The notes under the pieces: generated by a model
What the model was told of the DNA's origin: nothing
Databases searched by the model: none
Seen by the model: the letters and a program-made list of their open reading frames with translations, nothing else
Part shown: in pieces, positions 55,291 through 64,000 of the stretch
Position numbering within the stretch: position 1 is the stretch's first letter
Layout: each line of letters starts with the position of its first letter
Made by a program: the position numbers and the translations under genes
DNA from: Isoetes taiwanensis
Lineage: Eukaryota; Streptophyta; Lycopodiopsida; Isoetales; Isoetaceae
Length of the DNA stretch: 64,000 bases
Reading direction: 5' to 3'
NCBI GenBank assembly: GCA_021234155.1
Contig: JAJEKV010000005.1
Coordinates: 10,472,572-10,536,571, forward strand

Positions 55291-56510
55291 TTAGAGTGCT
55301 CTCCATCCAGCAGCCACCCGCTTGGTAATACACTGTTCCCAAAGTATGTTCTTACAGAATTCTACACCAAGATACTTGTAGCTATCTACAACTTCAACTT
55401 CGCAGCTATCATAGTGCATAGTGGGAACATTGTGACGAGAAGATTGAACTACCAAAAGCTTGGTCTTTTGGAGATTAACACGCAGACCAGTGTTCTCACA
55501 AAAACTGTGCAGAGCATGTAAATGTTGCTGCATACTAGCAGCGGTATGTGCCAGAAGCGAAACATCATCAGCATACATAAGTTGCCTAATGATATAGTGT
55601 GCCAAATGTGGACCTTCGCCGCCATGATTATCAAGCCATTCTTCCAATTGATCAATGTACAAGCCAAAGAGTGTAGGAGATAAAGGGCAACCCTGATATT
55701 GCTAGTGATTTGAGTACATGATGCTGGAAATTTAGCAAAAACCCTTTCATAGAGCCGATAAACTGCATTTTGAAGATCTTGTGGAACCCCAAGTGCCTGC
55801 AAGCGCTGCCAAAGAAGCTCGCGTGGTACTGTATCAAAAGCAGAAGTAAAATCCACAAAGCATATATGGAGGTCTTGTTTCAAACTTCGACTATGTTCAA
55901 TAAACATGCGCAATGTGAAAATATGGTCTATTGTAGAATGACATGGACGAAAGACTACCTGTCCTACATCACGTATACCAGTATGTTCTGCCCATGATGT
56001 CAACTGCTTCTCAGTAAGACTGGCTAAGAGCTTTGAAAATATGGAACTTACCATGATCATGCGATAATTAGAAGGGTCATTCTTATCACCTGCTTTGTAA
56101 ATTGGTACGACCTTACTGACAGCCCAAGTTTCTGGCAAGCCTTCTTGCAAAGCTTGATTTAAAAGAGTAGTGATGATTGGAAGCAATAGCGGACCCCCCC
56201 ATTTAAGCAATTCTGCTTGCAAACCTTGAAGATCAGGAGACTTGCCATTAGATAGATGCCGCAGTCCTTCTTTGACTTCCTCCTCTGTGAATTGAAGAAT
56301 ATCACCTACCAAAGGAGGCACATAATTAAGGACCCCAGGATGATCATATAAGTGGACCAATCGCTCATCCCATTGCTGCATAGAAATATCTCCAAGGGTA
56401 GGAGGTGGTCGATATAATATTTTGCGCCAGAAGGTCCGAGGTGCACGTAGCAGTAATTCAAACATTTGCTTTTGATGCTCAGCGACAAAGCGTGCCTTCT
56501 TGCGTTTCAA
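55291..56510 (-). pseudogene. LINE reverse transcriptase
   Basis: The order is LRHLSNGKSPDLQGLQAELL, WAVSKVVPIYKAGDKNDPSN, FRPCHSTIDHIFTLR, CFVDFTSAFDTVPRELLW, then a frameshift near 55700, then SPTLFGLYIDQLEEWL, LMYADDVSLLAHT and VVDSYKYLGVEF. The YADD active site is intact. The frameshift lies between the last conserved block of the fingers/palm and the YADD block, so no single product is made. Confidence 0.92.
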
Positions 56511-57021
56511 AACAGACTTATAATTCTGAATGGCATTATGTCACGTATCTGGCTCAACTATCGTTCGCAAGTGGTTTTTAAGCTGCTTGCAGTCTTCATC
56601 AAACCAGGCATTTCTAGGAAAGGATTTCCTACCAGCATGAGCAACACCAGAAGTGCGTGTACCAAAGCAAGAGACAGCAGAAGTAAGCAAAGCATCAGCA
56701 AATGCTGCATTATGCTCTTGAAGAGTTGGGTAATCCAAAATGCCTGCAAGCGTAGGAGCTAATGTCTGTGCATATTCAAAAGATCTAGAATAAGTTTAGC
56801 GAATGCGAGGGGCAGGAGTCTGGATAGCAATGGGTTGAAGAGGTGGAAGCTGCCACTTTAATGACAAATAAAGTGGATAGTGATCATATTTTATCTCCTA
56901 ATCTCTATGCCTTGTGCCAATTCGAAAATCTGAAATGAGATCCAAGGCTTGCACTTGGGAAATGACATAATCAACAACACTAGTACCACCACCCTGCCTA
57001 TCCTGTCTGCATGTAATACCT

Positions 57022-57690
57022 TTAGAGTGTGGCCATTGCTCTAAGCCAATTACAAAGTACCATCTCAAAGACTTCACACAACTGGATGAGCTCCCTTCCA
57101 AATGTTGAGACGGGTTTGTTAGCATCAGGTGATGAAAGTGGAAAGACTGTATTATTAGCAGACATCCATAAAGGGTCACGGACATCCTCAAGTATGAGTT
57201 GAGCATCTTGCATTTTAGCAGTGCGAGCATTGAAATCACCAAGAAGAATAACATGCCCCAACTGTTTGAATTGAGCAATGTCATCATACAGATCACCATA
57301 GGGATCACTGCGAGCGACATCATATTCATCATAAAAAGGTGATGATGTAGGTGGGAAGTAACAGGCAGCAACAAAAATGGTACTACTATTGTGGCAATGA
57401 AGTTTGATCCACATGTAGCGATTATATCTATCAGCTTTATGAAGCGTGATATATGGAGCAAGGGCATCCTTGAAATAGCAAGCAACTCCACCGCAACCTC
57501 GTTGCCCATGACATTCATTAAATAATGAAAAGAATTGATAGCCTCAGTAAAATGAGGTAGTTTGGTGAATGCTCCCACGCTTCCATGAGCGTAAGGATAT
57601 CCATATCTTTTCCAATGGGATTCAAGCCATCACCTTTACGCCAGGGAAAACCTCGACAATTCCAAGACACCAACCAAAGGCACATTTCCT
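57022..57690 (-). pseudogene. LINE APE-type endonuclease
   Basis: Readable blocks on the minus strand are LVSWNCRGF (start of the domain), TLMEAWEHS, IFVAACYFPPTSSPF and HVILLGDFNARTA. SWN and GDFNAR are hallmark motifs of apurinic-like endonucleases of LINEs. A further block with the terminal SDH motif is degraded. Two frame changes occur between these blocks. Confidence 0.85.
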
Positions 57691-57778
57691 AGGAAGGTAC
57701 ATTTGAGGTATGAGCAAAGGCGAATCAAGAGGCTGGAGCAATAGAGGCGGCAAATGGGCAGCAGAGAGTAAAACAACA

Positions 57779-58333
57779 TCAAGAAGCAGCAAAGAGATCA
57801 AGGCTACCATTAGCAACATCGTGGAGAGGAATGGCCTTGAGCGCAGAGGAAGATGTGGTGGGTGCGCGGAAGATGGAACAACACGAGGCGATTTGCGCGT
57901 TGGTGTGTGCATGGGAAATGAGAGAATGGACTTTAACACCAGCAGTATGAGTGGCCTTAGCATGATGAAAGGCGTCAGCAAAGGTTGCATGTGATGGTGT
58001 AAAAATACGTAGTTTTCCACGAATTAGTGCAGCCTTACCATCATTCTTTTGAATGTCCTGGACCTTTTGCAAATTCTGGCGTCTGGCTAACTGTTGGGAC
58101 TTAGTAATATCAAAATCCAGATAGAGAGATGTCCCTTTCAATTGCTTGACCTGCTTGAGGATATCCATTTTAGTACTCAAATTTTGCACTGTAAATTTCA
58201 CTATGCGCGGGTGGTGGGGCTGCAATGCTCCAATCCTATGTGCAGCAATGACAACAACTGGTGTTGTGAAGTCCAATTTAGCTAACACCAAAGTCTGTAC
58301 CTTCTGTTGCAAGTCCTGGCATGCCACGAACAA
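57779..58333 (-). pseudogene. LINE ORF1-like protein
   Basis: The region encodes VVVIAAHRIGALQPHHPRIV, KFTVQNLSTKMDILKQVKQL and KGTSLYLDFDITKSQQLARR, then a lysine-rich segment with ALIRGKLRIFTPS. This resembles the RNA-binding and C-terminal domain of L1-type ORF1 proteins (pattern R-x-G, P-R-P-I-x-V-x-F, L-K-G, D-x-x-x-x-x-x-x-R). It would coat the LINE RNA. The true start is not certain because the frame continues upstream of 58333 without a clear ATG. Confidence 0.65.
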
Positions 58334-58400
58334 AAATTGATTCTCATTTCCTTATCTTTTGTATTTTAAATAGAAATTGAATTGATAGAGAAAGATGCAA

Positions 58401-61262
58401 ACGAACATGTTGTTGAAAGGTTTTATAGCAAAGAAGCAAATCCTAAAATGGCATATAATCTCACACCCCTACTTATGCGGAGTAACGTTGCGCACACGTT
58501 TACGAGTCATATTTTATACCTGAATTTTACTAATACAATGGTGATACAAGTGGAACATCGTCCAAAAGATTGTTTATTGTATGTTGTGACTCGTTCGACA
58601 GTGTTATAGATGAACACCTATAGCTTAAACTATTGTGAGTATTGGGAAGTGATGTGATTGTGTCTACAAGACATAAAAACACGTACAGACATTTATACAA
58701 CATTAAATTACTCAGTTGCATACACAATTCAATCGAGGGGCACTTGTGGACGGGCTTGTACATGAATGTAGGGGATCTACAAACTGATTGTAAGAACATG
58801 GTAGGGGTCTACTTTAATTTAAATATAGATTGTATTTCACGGTTTGATTTAGCCATTTCACCCCGAAGAAATTGGAGGGCAACCCTCCGTGCGTAGCACC
58901 TTGTTTAGTGGTGCAATTACTCAAGGGTTATTTTGACAATGCCTTTGTAGCCCATCTCTACATCTGGAATTATGCATGGTGGGGATTCTATGTTTCGCGG
59001 TATGCTTATTCTTGGTCGTGGCTTAGCATGAAACTACGAAGTCTGTTGCATGTTTGATTCCTCTGAAGTATCTATATTCCCTTTGCTTCTAACCATTTGT
59101 TTTAGCAACTAGACATGAGCTGGTCATAACGAGTTTATTGCATGAAACTAACAAGTTTATTGCATGTTTGATTCCTCTGAGGTATCTATATTCCTTTCAT
59201 TTCTTACCATTTGTTAACTACTTTTTTTAGTACATTTCTAGAGATGGTGCTTTGTTTTGCAGAGTGTAGTCCCCTAAATTTAGATCTGATATTTAGAGAC
59301 AATTTGCTCTATTTGGTAGCGTAGTCCTAAGATAGGTTCTCAAACTTCCACACTAGACCACAATCAAGCAAGACATAAGAAGCTAGAAATAAACAACTAG
59401 GAATGAGTGGTGATGCCTCTGATTCATGGAAGATATACTCTTGCATGTGAAATCCTAGCAGATTAGGTCAGTTGACCTCTATTTACACTAGGAACTAAGT
59501 AGCAAACATCGCTTTTGCTACATAAACTGGTAAATCCATTTATTCATGCTAGACAGCTTGAGAATGTAGTGGTTTAAATAGGTTCACATCTGTATGACTT
59601 GCAGAGACGAATAGGCTTACACAAAATGAAATAACATATTATTTTTAGTTCTTTTTTCTATATATGGATGGTTATAAGGGCAAATGGAAAATACGGGTGC
59701 TTTGTTATATGATAACTCATTTTGAAATGTTAGCCCTTTCAAATATAGATTCAAATATAGACCTTGGACGTGTTTGACAACATTGGGTCAAGTTCAACAT
59801 TTCATAACATGCTCCCTTTCTTGGATCAAGTTGTCTAGACCTCTAATCTGATATGCAAAATGTTGATAACTTCAAAAATGTGCTATTCACTCTATTTTTT
59901 AAAGTGTATTCTTCTAACATGCAGGTCCCACAAGGCAAAGTTTGTTCTATCATATGTGGAAAAAAGCCTCATATTTGGGTATTGATGGAAAGGAAAATAC
60001 CTTAAGAATTATCTCTGGATACAAAAGGAAGCACGAGGTTGTAGCTCAATGATATGCTCTATATATCCACTTTTGGGCTCCTGTTTTAGAGGATTCACTA
60101 CATTGATGCATATCACATATCTATCTACTGTCACGTTTTCACATTTTTAAGTAAAATGAATCAATTGTATAACTTAATTAGATGTCAATCAAAGTTAAAA
60201 CTGTATTCTTAAAGTGCTGATAACCATAGAGGGACCAGAACCTCTGGCACCATTAATATGTAGTACTTTGCAAAGAACAAAGATTTTTGTACTTAATCAT
60301 CCTTCTGCTTTGTTTCTAATGTGTGTTTTTCTAACATGCAGGTGTCTTAAAGCAGGCTTTGTGTGCTATTGTTGGAGCGTAGATACATTACTGGTAATGT
60401 ATCACACATTCTATTGTTGCTTCTATTTCTATTGTTTGTAGCTTTAGTGTTCTAAATTTAGGTTTGTAGCTTTAGGGCTCTAAATTTAGATTGCTACAAT
60501 TGAGATTTCTAAACTGTGTATGATTTTAGAGGGGCATTTGTTAGGGGGGTTCGCAAAATAATTGGGTTTCATAGGATTTGTGATCGCTTAGTGAAACACG
60601 GAGGAGACATTTCTATAGTATATTACGGAATCTCCGACTACGATGATGTGGAATGAGCAAGGTTGGCCTTTTCAAGGTCTTTAACTTTTGAAGTACAATT
60701 TTGGAAGGGATAGACATCGATAGGGCATGAGACAGATCAATTTTGATATTTAATGCCCCCTTTCAACATACTGATATAGGAGATAATTATTGATGGTTTT
60801 TGCATATGATCAACATAGTGTTTGGTATGTCTGCTATAGTCTGCCGCTAGGATAAGGACAGAATGACACTTGGTTCGGTATATGGAATGGTGTCCTTCCA
60901 GAGACGAGGCAGTGACCTCTAAAGCACAGTGATACTATGAGAATGCAAAGATTTTATTGTCCTGGCCATTTTTTGCATGATATAATTGTGATTCATTTCT
61001 ATACGATGATATTATAGCCTGGCATTCGTTGAATTCCATAGTCATCTTTTTTCTGGACTTTTGTTATCATGTGCAAAGGAAACCTTTTTCTCAAGAAATT
61101 TGTGAGGCCATGGTAAAAGAAATTGAGCATTTTATGATGAGGCAGTTCTTTATACCTGTTGTTCACTCTTATATTGTTGTCATAACTACGAAAACAAACT
61201 GCTTTTTTCATTTTTATCTGCATGTTTGAACAATAAATGCTCCTTGTGAACTGTTATGATGC
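58401..61262. other. no gene recognised; local tandem repeats
   Basis: A 76-bp unit beginning GCATGAAACTA is repeated at 59026-59101 and 59140-59215. A 28-bp unit (GGTTTGTAGCTTTAG, then TCTAAATTTA) is repeated at 60435-60490. Otherwise AT-rich sequence with short frames. Confidence 0.5.
58874..58906. repeat. shared 33-bp double-hairpin sequence, copy 2
   Basis: This copy matches 31982-32014 except for T in GTGCGTAGCAC. It is followed by TAGTGG. Confidence 0.7.
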
Positions 61263-61946
61263 ACGTAATGATCGCCTGGAGCGAATTACTGCAATATTCT
61301 GTCACTTTTATAGAGTGTATTTCTTCCCCCTTTTTGCTTAGCGGCGCCGCTTCCCCTGTTTTCCGCCTTCCATACTCCATAGCCATCTTTCGGCCATCGC
61401 ATCCATCAGCAGGGTTTTTCTCAGCAGGGTTTTCATGAGCAGGGTGTTGGCGGCATCCATCGCCTGCATTTTTCATCAGCAGGGTTTTGATCGACGATTT
61501 TTGATGAGCAGCATAACCCTGTTCTTGCATTTTTCATTTGTGGCATCTTGCATTTTTCATTGCAGATCAAAACTGTGTAGATCTCGGGCTCTGATCATCA
61601 GCAGCAGGATTCCCCATAATTCGTCCGATACAAATGTGAGATTCGTGGCTGTTTTCGACCACCGCCTTGCTCTTCAGAAGGACACCGTCGTTTTGATGCC
61701 ATAGCTCTGCTTTCTCATCCACAAATCTGAAAATCCGAAGTTGAAGATTTTTTGATAAATCGTGGACCTTTTGGTCATCATTCCCAGTTGCAGCAAATTC
61801 CTCCTTTGTGGCCTCTGCAACGGGCTTGTCTCATCCGGGGATGGCAATGGAGTTCGGCTCCGCCATAGCCGTCGGAATAATTTTTTTGCCACGTGTATGC
61901 ACCTAATTTGTGCAGATATGTAATTCGCTCCAGGCGATCATTACGT
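61263..61946. mobile_element. candidate TIR element with 27-bp perfect inverted repeats
   Basis: The 27 bases at 61263-61289 (ACGTAATGATCG, CCTGGAGCG, AATTAC) are the exact reverse complement of 61920-61946. The enclosed 630 bp has no transposase and includes tandem CAGCAGGGTTTT and TTGCATTTTTCAT repeats. No matching target duplication is visible at the edges, so a non-autonomous DNA transposon with worn flanks or a foldback duplication are both possible. Confidence 0.6.
61400..61565. repeat. CAGCAGGGTTTT and TTGCATTTTTCAT tandem repeats
   Basis: (G/T)CAGCAGGGTTTT-like units occur at about 61407, 61420, 61436 and 61475. CTTGCATTTTTCATT occurs at about 61522 and 61546, with a variant CCTGCATTTTTCATC at 61463. 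Confidence 0.7.
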
Positions 61947-62531
61947 TTGTTAATTTCGGCGGCCGAATTCCGGCCGAAAATTTTCTACGGAGTCGCCAAA
62001 TTCGGGCGGCGCATCGCGCGTCCGCTGCCAGGCGCGCCCGGATGGCGGTGCGTCGCTGAACTTTATCCGGCGGAATTCCTCCCGTCCGGAAATTATCTAG
62101 TACATAATACTTATGCAGGGCCATACATTTGGTCAGGCCAGTGAGCTGCAATATTTCAATATGCCTTGCGTGAATGCATAGCCTTAAAGGAGCATGAATC
62201 GGCAACAAGCATGAATTCGCCAGCACCGTAGCAAACTGCAGGTCCAGCAAGCATCTTCACCCATCGATTCGGCAACGAGCTTTGGCAAACCAAGTCTCTA
62301 ATTCCACCGGGATTCCAGGCGTCATGCCCAAGTAACTCCCTGTCGGAGTAAACACCAAGTTACAGTTCGGATTCATTTTTGTTCTGCAGCAATGCCCCGA
62401 GGCCAGCAAAGACCCCCCATCCGCAATTTCGGCCATCGGTATCAGGTTTGGGGTTGCTTTGAATTATTTAGGACAGTTGTGTGCCCAGTTCTGCTTCACA
62501 TGCCATTCCCTTATCGTTAATTTCCGGCTGA

Positions 62532-62632
62532 CTAGCATAGAGCTTTGAATTGCTAGCATAGAGCTTAGAGTTTATACAGTCCAGTTCGGCTAGCATAGAG
62601 CTTTGTATCACTAGCATAGAGCTTAGAGTTTA
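62532..62632. repeat. nested tandem repeat of CTAGCATAGAGCTT
   Basis: CTAGCATAGAGCTT occurs four times (62532, 62553, 62590, 62611), alternating between TGAATTG/TGTATCA and AGAGTTTA endings. This shows a 21-bp unit that was duplicated and then duplicated again as a pair. The neighbouring 61947-62530 stretch is GC-rich at first (palindromic CGGCCGAATTCCGGCCG) and has no recognised gene. Confidence 0.85.
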
Positions 62633-62761
62633 GGTAGATTCTGCACCCAGCTTAAACACTGTCTGTTTGTTTAACAATTCACAACCCACTTGCAAGCCAA
62701 AGCCCCACTGCTCCAATATCTTATGGCTAACCATCGTTAACGCCGCCATAACTTCACTGGT

Positions 62762-63392
62762 GTGGAGCTTTTGCGTGTCACATGGCTTGAACATTTTTCG
62801 CTTCAAGAATTTGATCTCATAAACCAGCACGCCTCTCTTGAAGCACGGGCCCTTCTGCTCTTGCCCTCATCAGACCAGCATCTTCCTCTGGACACCTTGC
62901 AGAATGCATCTCTTGCAAGCCCGACGATTTCCTTGGACGGTAAGCTTTTGTTTCAGATACTGAATTTGCTCTACTCTGCCATCTTGTCGTCTCCCTCCTC
63001 TTGCCCAAAATTCTGCATTGATGCCCAAACCCAGACCCAAGAGAGCACATGCACTGACGATGGGATGTAAATAGAGGCCTATGGGACTGCAAATGTAGAG
63101 ATGACAGAAAACGATCATGATGGTACACATGAACATGAGCAGGATCACAGTCGCAGGCAGGATAAGGACCCTGGGAACGCGCAGGCAGCAGAATTCGCTC
63201 AGAGGGCAGTGGACAGAAGCTTGAATTTGCGCATTGTCAGTGTGCCAGAGCCAAATCCTGCCTTTGATACAGAACAGGCAGCTAACTTCTTTACAGATGT
63301 TATGCATATTCAGATATCCCAAGTTGTATCTGAGGCAATTTGTCACAACACGGATGAGCCGAAGCTGGACATGACCATTGCCTCAAGTTGCC
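62762..63392 (+). pseudogene. hypothetical protein, interrupted by a stop and by a MITE
   Basis: One reading frame runs from about 62762 to the MITE edge at 63392 with a single in-frame TAA at 63068-63070. It encodes a leucine-rich first half (LEHFSLQEFDLINQHASLEA, LLLLPSSDQHLPL) and a polar His/Asp/Glu-rich second half (ENDHDGTHEHEQDH, then AEFAQRAVDRSLNLRIVSV, TEQAANFFTDVMHIQ). I do not recognise the family. The frame has no certain start. The MITE insertion adds its own codons after 63392 and truncates any product. Coding-like sequence also resumes after the MITE (63833-63979). Confidence 0.35.
63384..63392. repeat. 9-bp target site duplication CAAGTTGCC, left copy
   Basis: CAAGTTGCC directly precedes the left inverted repeat and is repeated exactly at 63824-63832. 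Confidence 0.95.
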
Positions 63393-63823
63393 GGGCGCCC
63401 GTAAATCGAGTCCGGGATGTGGTGTTTCCGGACAATTTGCCTATGGTGTTTCTGGACGTCCAGAAACACCCAATGCTTCTGGAAGTGGTGTTTCTGGCCA
63501 AAAAGAGGTATTTCTGGCCAAAAACCAAGCGCGAAACTGCGCGGCGGAGCCAAAATCTTTGGTCGGATCCTTCTTGCAGCTCCCTGGACGGCTTGAAATG
63601 CTTCAAAAGCCCTTCCAATCGCTTTGTCTTCCTCTTTAACACTAGTTTGATGAAGAGAGGAAGTGATTTGAGCTCAGATAGAGCCGGATCAAGCAAAAAA
63701 TGACCTAAAACAGTTGATTCTGGGCTTAAAACTGTGAAGTGCACAGTGGCTGATAACGGTGGCCAGAAACACCACAAAAAAAGTCCGGAAACACCACATC
63801 CCGGACTCGATTTACGGGCGCCC
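63393..63823. mobile_element. Mutator-like MITE with 41-bp perfect TIRs
   Basis: The first 41 bases (63393-63433, starting GGGCGCCCGTAAATCGAG and ending TGTTTCCGGAC) are the exact reverse complement of the last 41 (63783-63823). A perfect 9-bp target duplication flanks them. Nine-base duplications and long TIRs are characteristic of Mutator-like elements. The 431-bp element has no transposase, so it must be mobilised in trans. Inside the TIRs the motif GTGTTTCTGG and its complement recur, including a palindrome of 26 bp near 63453-63478. The intact TIRs and duplication point to a recent insertion. Confidence 0.93.
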
Positions 63824-63832
63824 CAAGTTGCC
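63824..63832. repeat. 9-bp target site duplication CAAGTTGCC, right copy
   Basis: This is the exact partner of 63384-63392, directly after the right inverted repeat. Confidence 0.95.
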
Positions 63833-64000
63833 GAGCTTAGTGACTATAGTCCAAAACAAGTCTCGAGTTTCGCAGTAAAGGTGGCACAATCCTCCAACTG
63901 CGGAGCCTCTTTCTCAAGCAACGGTGCAAACCAACAAAGAGCTGGTCTGGTAAGGAGAGAACAGACCAAGGCGACCTAAGCTTGATCTGTCAAGTATCTA
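63833..64000 (+). other. coding-like sequence downstream of the MITE
   Basis: A frame open to 63979 encodes AELSDYSPKQVSSFAVKVAQ and SSNCGASFSSNGANQQRAGL. It may be the continuation of the interrupted hypothetical gene, although the two parts are not in one frame once the 440 inserted bases are set aside. Confidence 0.3.

Larger units (their letters stand above)
54245..58400 (-). mobile_element. nearly full-length LINE, copy C
   Basis: On the minus strand the element has an ORF1-like region (58333-57779), an APE-type endonuclease (57690-57022), RT (56510-55291) and a C-terminal region with a Cys/His motif (55252-54404). The 3' untranslated region ends ATTGGTCTCCGTGGACGTTAAAA (54278-54251) and continues into TCTATTCTATTC repeats. 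Frameshifts separate ORF1, endonuclease, RT and C-terminal region. No RNase H is recognised. It is the most complete of the three family members here. Confidence 0.92.

Noticed and set aside
61186-61530. Minus-strand 114-codon frame over the CAGCAGGG repeats
   Set aside because: Its composition comes from the tandem repeats, it crosses the left inverted repeat, and it matches no family.

Overview
The window looks like nuclear DNA of a land plant, most probably a seed-free plant and perhaps a fern. The evidence is spliceosomal GT-AG introns, plant-only gene families (organellar mTERF, PLS-type pentatricopeptide repeat protein, LRR and PBS1-like receptor kinase relics, quinoprotein polyvinyl-alcohol-dehydrogenase-like protein) and a dense mixture of decayed transposable elements. 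Fern affinity is an inference from the style of the PPR and LINE proteins, not something the bases prove. Very little of the window is an intact gene: only the mTERF reading frame (19588-20661) and a possible 59-residue secreted peptide (35-214) are uninterrupted.

Layout. 1-6.8 kb: a short secreted-peptide candidate, an LRR relic on the minus strand, a four-exon transposase-like gene with a premature stop (1388-3671), a kinase relic and a coiled-coil/RING-like gene with a one-base frameshift. 7.6-14.6 kb: a Copia fragment, then a complete Ty1/Copia element (9259-14591) with paired LTRs, PBS, PPT and a TAACT target duplication, but broken gag-pol. 14.6-19 kb: mostly unexplained sequence with local tandem duplications. 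19.0-26.6 kb: a possible Rep-like relic, the mTERF gene, and a PPR pseudogene lying between two diverged direct repeats. 27.1-29.5 kb: a PIF1/Helitron-type helicase relic divergent from an RPA-like OB-fold relic. 29.6-31.4 kb: a LINE relic. 34.2-39.4 kb: a heavily decayed Ty3/Gypsy element on the minus strand. 41.4-43.06 kb: a poly(A)-tailed retroposon. 45.3-47.35 kb: a second, GC-rich LINE relic. 50.7-53.5 kb: a PPR relic and a three-exon PQQ-dehydrogenase-like gene with frameshifts. 53.9-58.4 kb: LINE 3' ends and a nearly full-length LINE on the minus strand. 61.3-63.8 kb: a candidate TIR element, an interrupted hypothetical gene, and a well-preserved MITE with 41-bp perfect terminal inverted repeats and a 9-bp target duplication.

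The genes do not form an operon or pathway. What connects the window is repeated insertion and decay: one LINE family supplies at least five 3' ends here, and most host-type genes carry frameshifts or stops. Some one-base frameshifts fall in homopolymer runs, so assembly error is an alternative to pseudogenisation for those.
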